Positions 53,435-61,617 of a DNA stretch of 64,000 nt are shown one piece after another. The DNA is from Salinispira pacifica (lineage in GTDB: Bacteria; Spirochaetota; Spirochaetia; DSM-27196; Salinispiraceae): the NCBI RefSeq assembly GCF_000507245.1, contig NC_023035.1, forward strand, positions 633,001 through 697,000, given 5' to 3'. Each line of letters starts with the position of its first letter. The first letter of the stretch is position 1. The notes beneath the pieces are model-generated. The model was not told the DNA's origin and did not search any database. It saw only the letters and a list, made by a program, of their open reading frames with translations. The position numbers and the translations under genes are program-made.

Positions 53435-53516
53435 GAGCCGTATACGAGGTCCGTACGTACGGTTCTGTGAGAGGGACAATAAAGGAGGTCATTCCTCCTT
53501 TATTGCCCTACTCGAT
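53435..53516 (+). ncRNA. Group II intron domains V and VI
   Basis: Domain V: GAGCCGTA (53435-53442) pairs with TACGGTTC (53458-53465), with the CG bulge before the 3' arm and the catalytic AGC at 53436-53438. Domain VI: CAATAAAGGAGG pairs with CCTCCTTTATTG, GGG with CCC, and the unpaired A at 53510 lies 7 bases from the 3' splice site. Confidence 0.85.
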
Positions 53517-53567
53517 TATGGTTCTACACTGAATCACCTCTCATTTCATAAGATGTAAGGAAGTACT

Positions 53568-54581
53568 ATGACGAATATTGGAATTATGGGCCTTGGGGTA
53601 TACACCCCGGAAACCTTTATGGATGCCTCGGAAATCTCTGCAAAGAGCGGTATTCCCGAGGATGTGATCCAGAAAAAATTCGGGGTTGAAAGGAAGCCCG
53701 TACCCGGGCCGGAAGACAGCACAAGCGCCATGGGAATTGCAGCCGCCAAAGATGCCATAGAAATGGCAGGCATTGACCCCAAAGATATCGATGTGGTGAT
53801 TTGGAACGGCGGTCAGCACAAGGATTATCTGAACTGGCTGGCAGGACTCCATGTAGCCCGGGAGATCGGGGCGGACAACGCCTGGAGCTTCGATATGGAA
53901 GCCATGTGCGGCTCCATGATGGCGGGTATGGAAGTTGCCCGCAGCCTGATGATCGCCAATGAGAATTACAACACCGTTTTGCTGGTCAGCGGATACCGCA
54001 ACGGCGACATGGTGAGCTACGATGTAAAAGAAACCTCCTTTATGTACGATATCGGTGCCGGCGGTGCGGCCATGATTCTCGGCAAAGGACATGATGCAAA
54101 TGAAATACTGGGCACCGCATTCCGCGGTGATGGAAGCTTCTCCACCGACTGCGTGGTGAAGGCCGGCGGAAGTGCCAATTGGCCGCCAGAACCGGAAGAC
54201 ATCCACAACATGCATTTTGTTATTGATGACGTGGACAGTTTCAAAAAGAAGCTGGGCGAGCGCACCCTGCCGAACTTTTACACGGTAATCAGGGAGTCCC
54301 TGAAAAAGGGCGGGTTGTCCGATAATGATATTGATTACCTGGCCATTCTTCACTTCAAGCGAAGCACCCACGATGTGGTATTGAAGGAACTGGGCCTGGA
54401 AGAAAAGCAGACCACATACTTGAACGAATACGGCCATGTGGGCCAGAACGACCAGATCATCTCCATTCTGGAGGGGATTAAGAGCGGAAAAATCAAGGAC
54501 GGAGATAATATCGTGATGGTGGGCGCAGGCATCGGATTTGTCTGGGCTGCGGCCACAGTTCGCTGGGGAAAAAAGAAGTAA
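53568..54581 (+). CDS. KAS III-like thiolase-superfamily protein (3-oxoacyl-ACP synthase III family)
   Basis: The 337-residue protein has the FabH-like order: MGLGVYTPE at the start, active-site cysteine C114 in MEAMCGSMM, GAGGAAMIL, histidine H262 in AILHFKRSTH, asparagine N286 in LNEYGHVGQND and the closing GAGIGFVWAAATVRW. The Cys-His-Asn triad is complete, so it can form acyl-enzyme and decarboxylate or condense. No other fatty-acid gene is near. It follows the liv-type importer in the same direction, which suggests use of an imported amino acid- or acid-derived acyl-CoA. It is cut off from that operon by a terminator and the group II intron. AAGGAAG precedes the ATG. Confidence 0.82.
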   Translation: MTNIGIMGLGVYTPETFMDASEISAKSGIPEDVIQKKFGVERKPVPGPEDSTSAMGIAAAKDAIEMAGIDPKDIDVVIWNGGQHKDYLNWLAGLHVAREIGADNAWSFDMEAMCGSMMAGMEVARSLMIANENYNTVLLVSGYRNGDMVSYDVKETSFMYDIGAGGAAMILGKGHDANEILGTAFRGDGSFSTDCVVKAGGSANWPPEPEDIHNMHFVIDDVDSFKKKLGERTLPNFYTVIRESLKKGGLSDNDIDYLAILHFKRSTHDVVLKELGLEEKQTTYLNEYGHVGQNDQIISILEGIKSGKIKDGDNIVMVGAGIGFVWAAATVRWGKKK

Positions 54582-54660
54582 GTCTGAGCCGGGGTGGGGC
54601 TGGGCGGGTGCAGATCAAAAGGCATATTGATGCCCTCCACAGCTACACCCCGGGCAGCGG

Positions 54661-54684
54661 GCCCGGCCCTTGGGCGGGCCGGGC
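54661..54684. repeat. GC-rich hairpin, copy 1
   Basis: Stem GCCCGGCCC/GGGCCGGGC with loop TTGGGC, located between the convergent KAS III-like gene and the 54735-55334 gene. The same 9-bp stem occurs at 55513-55536 with a different loop. It may act as a shared terminator or be a small repeat family. Confidence 0.5.
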
Positions 54685-54734
54685 TGAAATACCGGGGCCG
54701 TGAATTTACCGCTGCCCATGTCCGTCAGACGCCA

Positions 54735-55334
54735 TTAATAATGGAACGAAGCTCCCACAAAGGGCATTCCATCTATGAGACGAAGATCGGGGCTGAATTG
54801 TACGCTGCCCTCTTCGATATTAGCCCTGGCGGCCTGGGCTGCACCCTCGGCAGACCAGTGAGCAAGAAGCCAGTTGACAAATAGCCCTCCCCAAAAAACC
54901 CCTGACGCGGGCAGCAGCTCAGCATAATCCAGGGTTTCGAAGTAGGCCTTGGTTTCCCCGGCATTATCCAAACTGTTCTTCAGCTCCTGGGGAAGAAGAT
55001 TGTAGGTTCCCAGGGCGGTACCACCCACGATGGCGAGGTGCATGCTCAGCTGTGCAATTCCCAGGCCGGTTTGACCGGTCTTCAGCTGTCCGGTTCCGGG
55101 AATCAGAAAAGAAGACTTGGCCATGCGTTTTACATACATCTCTTCCTGTTTCCGTATAGAAAGCTCCTCTGCCAGAATTACCAGGTCGTCAAACAGGATC
55201 TCATCCAGGGTCTTCCCCTGAAGATTTGGTGACATGGAAAAAAGCTCCCGGGAATCCAGCGCATCTGTTGAATCCTCGGCGAAAAGTGTCATTGGAACTA
55301 TCATAACCAATAGTATTATGATCGTCTTTTTCAT
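54735..55334 (-). CDS. Hypothetical secreted or membrane protein
   Basis: The 199-residue protein has a clear signal peptide (residues 1-19, cleaved after LFAED or nearby). The mature part has a charged helical segment (about 48-75) and a hydrophobic glycine-rich region (about 80-120, SSFLIPGTGQLKTGQTGLGIAQLSM) reminiscent of the IPG.GQ..G....G motif in small envelope proteins of spirochaetes and Bacteroidetes. A second hydrophobic segment lies near 150-168. No family assignment is made. It is a single gene with its own minus-strand orientation. Confidence 0.65.
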   Translation of the reverse strand: MKKTIIILLVMIVPMTLFAEDSTDALDSRELFSMSPNLQGKTLDEILFDDLVILAEELSIRKQEEMYVKRMAKSSFLIPGTGQLKTGQTGLGIAQLSMHLAIVGGTALGTYNLLPQELKNSLDNAGETKAYFETLDYAELLPASGVFWGGLFVNWLLAHWSAEGAAQAARANIEEGSVQFSPDLRLIDGMPFVGASFHY

Positions 55335-55512
55335 ACCTGCTCCTTTGGAGGTGAATTTGACTCTACTACTAAAATAGTCATAATCCGTGGGGTTGTCAGC
55401 TTTTCCGGAATGCAGGCAGCTAAATGATGAAAGGTCTGAGGCGAAACATCTCCTGCTCGGCCTCTCTCATCAGGCCGACCCGGCTCCATCACCCCGGGTA
55501 ATGCATTCACCG

Positions 55513-55536
55513 GCCCGGCCCTTCAGCGGGCCGGGC
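55513..55536. repeat. GC-rich hairpin, copy 2
   Basis: Stem GCCCGGCCC/GGGCCGGGC with loop TTCAGC, eight bases beyond the stop of the exporter operon's last gene (55544). It may serve as that operon's 3' end, though no T tract follows. Confidence 0.5.
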
Positions 55537-55543
55537 GGTAAAC

Positions 55544-55669
55544 CTACTCGTCTTCCATAGGCGCATTTTTCTTCTTACGGGCTTCCATCCACTTGTTGAG
55601 AATGGTCAGTTTTGCCCAGCCGAGCAGAACGACGCCTACACCAATCAGTACCCACCAGTACCATGCCAT
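55544..55669 (-). CDS. Small single-helix membrane protein
   Basis: A 41-residue protein with a perfect AGGAGG site 5 bases before the ATG at 55669. It has one transmembrane helix (WYWWVLIGVGVVLLGWA, residues 3-19) and a basic then acidic tail (EARKKKNAPMEDE). It begins 28 bases after the second ABC-2 permease gene and is the last gene of that operon. It could be a small accessory subunit of the exporter. No family is recognised. Confidence 0.65.
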   Translation of the reverse strand: MAWYWWVLIGVGVVLLGWAKLTILNKWMEARKKKNAPMEDE

Positions 55670-55697
55670 ACGTACCTCCTGACCTCTTCGGGTCTTA

Positions 55698-56765
55698 TTA
55701 CTGCCCCTGACGGGGCTTGAGCTGCCTGCGCAGCGCGAATCCAAGTGCAAGAAGGGCGATAAGCCCGCTGGCGAATGTCAGCGATGCAGCCAGGGGAAGA
55801 TCGCCCATCCGGGCTCCGGTGACGTACAGGTCCTCGAAGCTTCTGAACATCCAGTAATTCGGGAAGGCAAAGAAAAGCCAGTGCCAGCTGCGGGGAACTG
55901 CGATGCTCACAAAGGGAAGGGTGAAGTAAATCATCATCACCACCTTGAGTGCAGCCACCGCCTGGATCTGGTTCTTTGCAATGCCGCCCACCAGCAATGC
56001 CACCAGCAGGGGAAGAGGCGCGGATGCCAGCAGCGCTGCCATCAGATGTGACGCCGGTACCGTTCCTCCCATGAGAATGTAGTGTCCCGCTGTGCCCGCT
56101 GCCAGCCCGATGATCCCGGCAAGCAGCCCCCGGGAGGCAAAGTAATCCAGGGAACGCAACGGACTCACGGTGAACGCCTTGGTGACGTTTTGCTCCTTTT
56201 CATCCACCATGGCAAATGCCACTGCCAGGCCGCCGATGAGGCTGGCGAGCATCACCATGCCAACCGAAGCGTATTCCCGGATGGGCGAACCGCTGCCGGT
56301 CTGTTCAACCTCATATTCGCCTGAGAGGGAGCCGCGGATTGCAGCGGCGTAGACCGCCTGCATGATCGCTTCACTGTCTCCCTCTTCGTTTCCTTCCAGA
56401 AGTATCTCCAGGCTACCCGACGAATCGAGAAAAAATCCGCCCACGCTGTCGTTTCTGGCCACCCGGTCCCGAACTGCATCGGCCGTTTCGTAGCGTTCCA
56501 CCATGCCGTAATTCTCAAGGGCGTCTGCAAAGTTACCGGCTTTCTCAATGATCTCCGGGCCCTGTGAATCGGAGATTTCCGCCGACAGCTGTGCGGCATC
56601 GGCTGGAACCTGCACCGCATAGGTCAGCACAGACCCCTGCACACCCGGCAGAAAGAGCCGCAGCCCGATGGCCAGCAGAATGGGAGCTGCGATTACATAA
56701 ACTACCAGGCTGTCCCGAAGGGCATTGGTTATATCAATTTTCATCAGTGTAAGAATTCGTTTCAT
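55698..56765 (-). CDS. ABC-2 type exporter permease, subunit 2
   Basis: The 355-residue membrane protein has an N-terminal helix (about 20-40), a large extracytoplasmic domain (about 45-170) and five C-terminal helices, the layout of ABC2_membrane_3/YhgE-like exporter subunits. Typical features are AMVDEKEQNVTKAFTVSPL in the cytoplasmic loop and the final ALGFALRRQL. It follows a related permease (1-base gap) and an ATPase, in an operon led by a TetR regulator. Confidence 0.82.
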   Translation of the reverse strand: MKRILTLMKIDITNALRDSLVVYVIAAPILLAIGLRLFLPGVQGSVLTYAVQVPADAAQLSAEISDSQGPEIIEKAGNFADALENYGMVERYETADAVRDRVARNDSVGGFFLDSSGSLEILLEGNEEGDSEAIMQAVYAAAIRGSLSGEYEVEQTGSGSPIREYASVGMVMLASLIGGLAVAFAMVDEKEQNVTKAFTVSPLRSLDYFASRGLLAGIIGLAAGTAGHYILMGGTVPASHLMAALLASAPLPLLVALLVGGIAKNQIQAVAALKVVMMIYFTLPFVSIAVPRSWHWLFFAFPNYWMFRSFEDLYVTGARMGDLPLAASLTFASGLIALLALGFALRRQLKPRQGQ

Positions 56766-56766
56766 A

Positions 56767-57801
56767 TCAATCTCCCTGTAATAGCCGTGCCCGCACGCTG
56801 AATGCAGCGAATACTGTGGCGGCGCCCAGCCAAGCCAGCCCGGTGAGCAGCGTCCGGGTGATCAGCTGCGGATTCCCGGTGGGGAAGAGTGCTTCCCGCA
56901 GCGCAAAGAGAAGCCCGTAGCTTGGGATGTAGGACACCCACAGCGGTGTAAACACCGGGTAGATGTAGCTGAAAAACGGCAGCATATTCAGAATCAGGAC
57001 CGCCAAGCCGGGAAAGAACCAGCTGCTCAGGTTATCGAACCATGCGGCGAAACCCAGGCCGAACACGGTCATAAAGAGACTCGCCCATGCGATCAGTGCG
57101 ATCACCGCCGGCCAGTTGACTCCCAAGCCCATTCCTGCGGCAACTACAACTATGCCGTAGCTCAGGGAAAGGAGGAGAAACACTGCGGCCTTGCTGATCA
57201 GGTAGGGCCAGAGGCCTGCGGGAGTGATGCGGTAGGCCCGGATGGTTCCCTCCTGCTTTTCCTGAAAGACAAAGACCGCCACCAGGAGAAAGCCCAGAAT
57301 ACCCACCTCCAGAGCGAGGAAGACGGGCAGTCCTGCCAGGTTGACCGGGATAATTTCTGCACGGGGTCGCAGGCGCCGGACCGGAACCGGCTCAAGGTCT
57401 GCGCCCTGGAGGGTGCGCAGAGCGGTATCGATTGTGGCCTGAAGCAGATTGATGCTCTGCCGGGGGATTTCCCTGGGCTGGGTGATGTTCACCTCAGGTT
57501 GTTCTATGGTGCCGTGCACCGTTATGCCGATGGCATTGGGGTTCTCTTCAAGCAGTTCGTCCAGCTCCTGTTGTGATTCCGGCAGTCCCGACAGATCCGC
57601 TCCCATCTCAACCAGGGCTTCTCGAAGGGGCGAACCGGGAATTGCGTCGTAGAGGTATTCTCCCGGGCCTGTGGAAAACTCTTCGGGCAAAAATATCACC
57701 AGGGCAATCATCAGCAGTGCGATGCCCGCAACCACCGCCGCATGTCCGTTGCGCCAGATGAGTTTGCCGTCCTGGGCCAGCAATGTTGTGACTGCACTCA
57801 T
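56767..57801 (-). CDS. ABC-2 type exporter permease, subunit 1
   Basis: The 344-residue membrane protein has one N-terminal helix, an extracytoplasmic domain (about 45-170) and five further helices, with the loop sequence FQEKQEGTIRAYRITP that marks ABC-2 exporter permeases. Its ATG at 57801 overlaps the ATPase stop by 4 bases (ATGA). The pair of permeases presumably forms the channel of a drug, lipid or bacteriocin exporter. Confidence 0.82.
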   Translation of the reverse strand: MSAVTTLLAQDGKLIWRNGHAAVVAGIALLMIALVIFLPEEFSTGPGEYLYDAIPGSPLREALVEMGADLSGLPESQQELDELLEENPNAIGITVHGTIEQPEVNITQPREIPRQSINLLQATIDTALRTLQGADLEPVPVRRLRPRAEIIPVNLAGLPVFLALEVGILGFLLVAVFVFQEKQEGTIRAYRITPAGLWPYLISKAAVFLLLSLSYGIVVVAAGMGLGVNWPAVIALIAWASLFMTVFGLGFAAWFDNLSSWFFPGLAVLILNMLPFFSYIYPVFTPLWVSYIPSYGLLFALREALFPTGNPQLITRTLLTGLAWLGAATVFAAFSVRARLLQGD

Positions 57802-58645
57802 GCGAGCCCCCTTCCGGTAAGCTGAATAAAGATCTGCTCCAGTGTTGCTTCCTGGCTGTGCATTGTCTCCACCTTCCCGCTCTGAAGCAGTTCTGCGATG
57901 CGCGTGCCGTCCTTTTCCGGGAACAGCAGCTCTTTTTTCACTGTGCCGTTGATCCTGTGTTCAACCGCCACCGATTTCTCTCCGTACTGGAGCTTCAGGT
58001 CCCGGGGGTATCCATGGCCACAATTTCACCTTCATTGATAAACGCCACCACGTCGCAGAGTTCGTCTGCACTGTGCATGTTGTGGGTGGTGAGAAAGATG
58101 GTGCAGCCCGCCTCCCGTTTCTCACGGATGATGTTTTTCACTCCCTCGGCGGTGGCCGGGTCAAGGCCGCTGGTGGGTTCGTCCAGGAAGAGGATGTCCG
58201 GGCGGTTGATCAGGCTCCGTGCAAATACAAGACGCTGCTTCATCCCCTTGGAGTAGGCGCTTGCCCGGCGGTCGGCCACGTCCTTCAGCCCCACCATATC
58301 CAGCAGCCGCAGGGGATCCTCGGTTTCGTTTCGGTAGAGCCCTGCATGGTACTTCAAATTCTCAAGGCCGGTGAGTTTGCCGAACACATTGGGATGTTCA
58401 AAGCTCACGCCGATGCGGTTATAAAACTCATCTCCCTGTTCCGAGAGGGTCCGACCGTCATACAAAATCTCGCCGTGCTGCAGTCCCAGCAGCCCGGTCA
58501 TGATCTGCTGGGTGGTGCTCTTCCCGGCTCCGCTGGGTCCCAGAAACCCGAAAATCGTTCCCTGTTCAATGGAGAAGCTCACGTCCTTCACGGATGGATT
58601 TCCCTTTCCCTCGTAGTCATGTGTCAGATGCCTTACTTCAATCAT
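57798..58645 (-). CDS. ABC-2 exporter ATP-binding protein with apparent frameshift
   Basis: Residues 1-213 from ATG 58645 form the ATPase core: GPSGAGKST, the Q-loop region VSFEHPNVFG, YSKGMKQRLVFARSL as signature (SKGM in place of SGGQ, as in many ABC-2 ATPases), ILFLDEPTSGLD and TTHNM. The frame then stops at 57995 after DTPGT. A second frame continues directly with DLKLQYGEKSVAVEH and ends with TLEQIFIQLTGRGLA at 57798, overlapping the permease start, the usual C-terminus of this family. One extra base in the run at 58005-58009 would join them. It is either a sequencing error or a recent mutation that trims about 65 residues. Confidence 0.75.
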
Positions 58646-59369
58646 GTTTCTCTCCTGTAATCAGTTCGATAATTGAATCGTCAATCAGTGTCAGCGATCC
58701 GTCGCTCAGCCCGAGAATTCGCTCAACCGACCGTTCATAGACCTCCATTGCCACGTTGATCTGCTCCCGTGCTTCAGGGCTTAAGAGCCCGTGACCGGAT
58801 TCCCCGGAACCGGAGCCCCCGGGACCGGATTCTCCGGAACCCAGCCCGGATGCGAAGGTCTGTACCACCTCTGTGCCGATGCGAAGCACGAAGCGGGCTG
58901 TTTCTTCAGGATGAACAACATCCATGCTGCCTTCCTGCCGGCCCTGCTCAAGAATTTGAGCAAGAATGGGTGCCACCCGCTCAACGCTGCGTTCGCTCAG
59001 ACGGGAGCGGAGCAGAATGTTCCCGTCGCTGTAAAAAACCTGGGCGATTGCTATCATCAGATCTCTGTTTTGTGCCTTGAATTGATTGGTCTGGGCAAAC
59101 AGGGCATTCAGTTTCTCCACCGCAGACATTTCCGGATCGTCCAGGATCGCCTGGGCACCGCCCAGCGACTGTTCGGCGGCCCGTTCGGCAAGTTGGTCGA
59201 GAAGCTCCTCCTTGGACTTGAAGTAGTGGTAGAACGCACCTTTGCTCACACCCACCGCGTCAATAATTGCATTCACACTGGTCTGATCGTATCCCTGCTG
59301 CATGAACAGCGTCATTGCGCTGTTCAGAAACTCCGTCCTGCGTTCTTCTGGCTCTTTTGCTACGTACAC
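58638..59369 (-). CDS. TetR-family transcriptional regulator of the ABC-2 exporter operon
   Basis: This protein of about 243 residues has an N-terminal TetR helix-turn-helix (TLFMQQGYDQTSVNAIIDAVGVSKGAFYHYFKSKEELL) and a long ligand domain with a glycine/serine-rich insert (GSGESGPGGSGSGESG). The start is taken at GTG 59369, which has GGAGG 5 bases upstream; ATG 59381 is possible. Its gene overlaps the ATPase gene by 8 bases, so it is co-transcribed with the exporter. A palindrome fitting a TetR operator lies upstream at 59399-59430. Confidence 0.85.
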   Translation of the reverse strand: MYVAKEPEERRTEFLNSAMTLFMQQGYDQTSVNAIIDAVGVSKGAFYHYFKSKEELLDQLAERAAEQSLGGAQAILDDPEMSAVEKLNALFAQTNQFKAQNRDLMIAIAQVFYSDGNILLRSRLSERSVERVAPILAQILEQGRQEGSMDVVHPEETARFVLRIGTEVVQTFASGLGSGESGPGGSGSGESGHGLLSPEAREQINVAMEVYERSVERILGLSDGSLTLIDDSIIELITGEKHD

Positions 59370-59398
59370 TCCATCCTCCATCTGCTGTACCAGGTAAA

Positions 59399-59430
59399 AA
59401 CCGACCGTCGGTACGTACCAGCGGTCGGTT
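59399..59430 (-). promoter_or_regulatory. TetR-type operator of the ABC-2 exporter operon
   Basis: Outer arms AACCGACCG/CGGTCGGTT (59399-59407, 59422-59430) enclose an inner palindrome GGTACGTACC (59410-59419). It lies 30 bases upstream of the regulator's start, the place expected for autoregulation. The ACCGACCG half-site resembles known TetR-family sites. Confidence 0.7.
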
Positions 59431-59542
59431 TGTAATATAGGCCCATTCCAGCCCTGTGTCAACTGAAATAGCGTCTGCAGATCTTGAGTTTTTTGGAAAT
59501 TGATATGTCCGGGCTGAGGCGGCCCGATCTACTTGAGAAGAT

Positions 59543-60055
59543 CTATGTGAGAATACGACCCAGCATTTCTTCCAGCTCGAGCCAATCGTTCTCGCCGCCG
59601 CTGAAGTAGCGTATCAGGAGAAAGCCGAAGACCGCGGCAAGCACCTGGTTTACCCGGTCCGGACCCGCAACCGGCGACAGCCCGTCCCGGAATCCCCGAA
59701 CGGCGATGGCAATGGCCTCATCCTTCCGTACATCCGCGGGATCCCGGGTGCCGATATAATCCAGTATGATCCGCACTTCGCCGGGGAACACCGACTCCCA
59801 GTCCTGTGCGAATTTCACAAGGGCCTGAATCGGGGCTGCTTCCGGTTGAAGACTGATCTGAGCTACCCGGGCCGAGCAGGCAAGAAAGAGGGCTTTTTTA
59901 CTGGGATAATAGTGATACAAGGCGCTTTTCGACATGCCCAGTTCTTTGGCCATTTCCCGCATCCCCACACCGGCATATCCCCGGCGCCGGAACACCTGTA
60001 CCGCACGATTTGCAATATCTTCCCGGTAGGCATCGTGGTCAACAATCTTCGGCAT
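59543..60055 (-). CDS. TetR-family transcriptional regulator
   Basis: The 170-residue protein has a TetR helix-turn-helix (VFRRRGYAGVGMREMAKELGMSKSALYHYYPSKKALF, residues 22-57) and a compact ligand domain. It is the third gene of the minus-strand cluster beginning at 61482, after a membrane protein and a DUF1295-like enzyme. A perfect TetR-type palindrome at 61498-61517 in front of that cluster is the probable binding site. Its ligand is unknown. Confidence 0.85.
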   Translation of the reverse strand: MPKIVDHDAYREDIANRAVQVFRRRGYAGVGMREMAKELGMSKSALYHYYPSKKALFLACSARVAQISLQPEAAPIQALVKFAQDWESVFPGEVRIILDYIGTRDPADVRKDEAIAIAVRGFRDGLSPVAGPDRVNQVLAAVFGFLLIRYFSGGENDWLELEEMLGRILT

Positions 60056-60111
60056 GCATTCCCCCTGTATCTATCAGCATTCCGGTCTGAATTCATTTTC
60101 GGCACATGGCG

Positions 60112-60800
60112 TCAGTACATCCATGGTATGAGCTTTTTGGTACGTGATGCGTAGTCCTCAAATTCCCGGCCGTACTTTTCAGCCAAATATGCATCCAGCC
60201 GCGGGATGTGTATCCACACAAACATTGCCGTCATGATCACAGGTATGGCCGCTGATATGAGGGATCCGGTCATCAGCGCCAGACCCGTCGCCCAAATCAT
60301 ATCACCAAAATAATTGATATGCATGGATACCGAAAACAGCCCGCCGGTGTACAGCCTGCCCCCATTCTCCGGCTTCGCTTTGAAGCGTTTTCTTTGATAT
60401 TCGGACCAGGAGTTAATGAAGCTGCCCAGAACGAACAGGACCGCCCCTGCAGCAGCGCCGGCCCCCGGGGCGAACCGTTCCCCAGTGCGGACAGCCCGAT
60501 GGTGAACTGGATGATCCCGATCCACACCCCCACCACTATGGCCTCCGGCGGATCGATCCGTCGCGGCAGAAGAACCAGGCTGGTGAGGGCCATGCGCACA
60601 AGCAGCAGCGAAAGAGCCACCGACACCAGGATCTGGCGGGCCGGCACGATTGCATGTCCGGGGAAGAAGCCCATAAGATCTTGAAGGGCGGCTGCCGCAG
60701 GAGCATGCAGTAGAAGAACAAGAACCCCGGTCAGGGTGACCAGTTGAGCCATCAGCCAGAGCAGTGTGACTGCCGAAAAATTTCTCTTTTCAGAATTCAT
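60112..60800 (-). CDS. DUF1295/isoprenylcysteine methyltransferase-like membrane protein with apparent frameshift
   Basis: From ATG 60800 (AGGAGG upstream) about 105-110 residues encode three hydrophobic helices, then the frame diverges. A second frame ending at 60112 supplies the C-terminal domain typical of DUF1295/steroid-reductase and ICMT-like proteins: NSWSEYQRKRFKAKPENGGRLYTGGLF, MHINYFGDMIWATG and a final YASRTKKLIPWMY. One additional base in the CCCCCGGGG tract (60462-60470) or the C4 run at 60480-60483 would merge them into a protein of about 229 residues. Family members reduce double bonds or methylate membrane substrates. The gene overlaps its upstream neighbour by 11 bases. Confidence 0.7.
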
Positions 60801-61482
60801 GGGTTCCTCCTGATTCACGGTTTTTTCGTTCTTCGCACCGTTCTTCTGATACATTGACCTGCGTTGCGCTCTCACGTCCCGGCCCGGGAAGATTGGACCC
60901 GGGCCTGTATGGCTCCTCCGGAAGCAGGTGGCCCAATATCAGCTTGAGATAGAACAGCGGAATGAACCACTCCAAACCTGCGGGAACCTCCGCAAGCCGG
61001 GGCAACAGCACCACCATCGCGCCATACAGACCGAATGCTGCAGGGCGCTTCAGGTACAATGGGGTGAGCAGCACAATTCCCGATCCTGCAATTAGCGCCC
61101 CGGATAAAATCAGCAGCAGCGTCCAGCGTGCATCACCGTACAGAAAACTCACCACGGCAATATGAAGGAGGTGAGCCATTTGAAACGCCATGTGGGACCA
61201 GGCGCTCCGGTCCTGCCTGTGAAACCAGCGTTTCGCAGTTGATGTAGCGTTGGTTATGACGCCTCCGCCGATATCGAAGGCGAGAAATATGGTGACCGCC
61301 AGCAGCCATACAGGTCCTGAACTGCGGCTGGCATACCAGATGCCCGCAGCCCCGGCCGAAAGTACAGCTGCCCCGAATTGCAGCACCAGTTCTGCCTGTT
61401 CCGGTCCCGGACCCGTCAGCTGATCCAGAATTCCGGCAGGCCCCGTTCCTGGTTCAGGAAAACGCCAATTGCTATGTGACAT
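60790..61482 (-). CDS. Hypothetical multi-pass membrane protein
   Basis: The 230-residue protein has about six hydrophobic helices between residues 32 and 190, then a polar C-terminus. Conserved-looking elements include FDIGGGVITNATSTAKRWFHRQ and HMAFQMAHLLHIAVVSFLYG, rich in histidine and aromatic residues. I do not recognise the family. It is the first gene of a three-gene cluster (this gene, DUF1295-like enzyme, TetR regulator) behind a TetR-type operator, so it may act with the enzyme on a membrane substrate. Confidence 0.65.
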   Translation of the reverse strand: MSHSNWRFPEPGTGPAGILDQLTGPGPEQAELVLQFGAAVLSAGAAGIWYASRSSGPVWLLAVTIFLAFDIGGGVITNATSTAKRWFHRQDRSAWSHMAFQMAHLLHIAVVSFLYGDARWTLLLILSGALIAGSGIVLLTPLYLKRPAAFGLYGAMVVLLPRLAEVPAGLEWFIPLFYLKLILGHLLPEEPYRPGSNLPGPGRESATQVNVSEERCEERKNRESGGTHEF

Positions 61483-61497
61483 ACCCCCACACTCCTT

Positions 61498-61517
61498 TAT
61501 AGACCGATTGGTCTATA
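61498..61517 (-). promoter_or_regulatory. TetR-type operator of the membrane-enzyme cluster
   Basis: TATAGACC-GATT-GGTCTATA is a perfect 8+8 palindrome 16 bases upstream of the first gene's ATG. It fits the TetR protein encoded as third gene of this cluster. Bound protein would block the promoter. Confidence 0.72.
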
Positions 61518-61617
61518 ATAAGGTTGATGTGGTAATTTGTCAATTGATGAGGGGAGGGGGAGCAGCACACCCGGCGGAATTTCAACTCATCAACTCAACG
61601 GATTCGCTCCCGGGCTT

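Larger units (their letters stand above)
51369..53516 (+). mobile_element. Group II intron with reverse transcriptase/maturase
   Basis: The element spans about 2,148 bases. Its 3' end is well defined: a domain V hairpin with the AGC triad (53435-53465), a domain VI hairpin with a 12-bp stem (53477-53488 with 53494-53505) and the terminal CTACTCGAT with a probable branch-point A at 53510, ending in AT at 53516. The 5' end is inferred at GTATG (51369-51373), close to the GTGYG consensus and directly after the T tract of a terminator. Bases 51369-52134 are structured intron RNA (domains I-IV start) without a convincing gene. The reverse transcriptase lies at 52135-53424. The exact 5' boundary is uncertain. 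Confidence 0.82.

Noticed and set aside
53541-54437. 298-codon minus-strand frame
   Set aside because: Antisense shadow of the KAS III-like gene.
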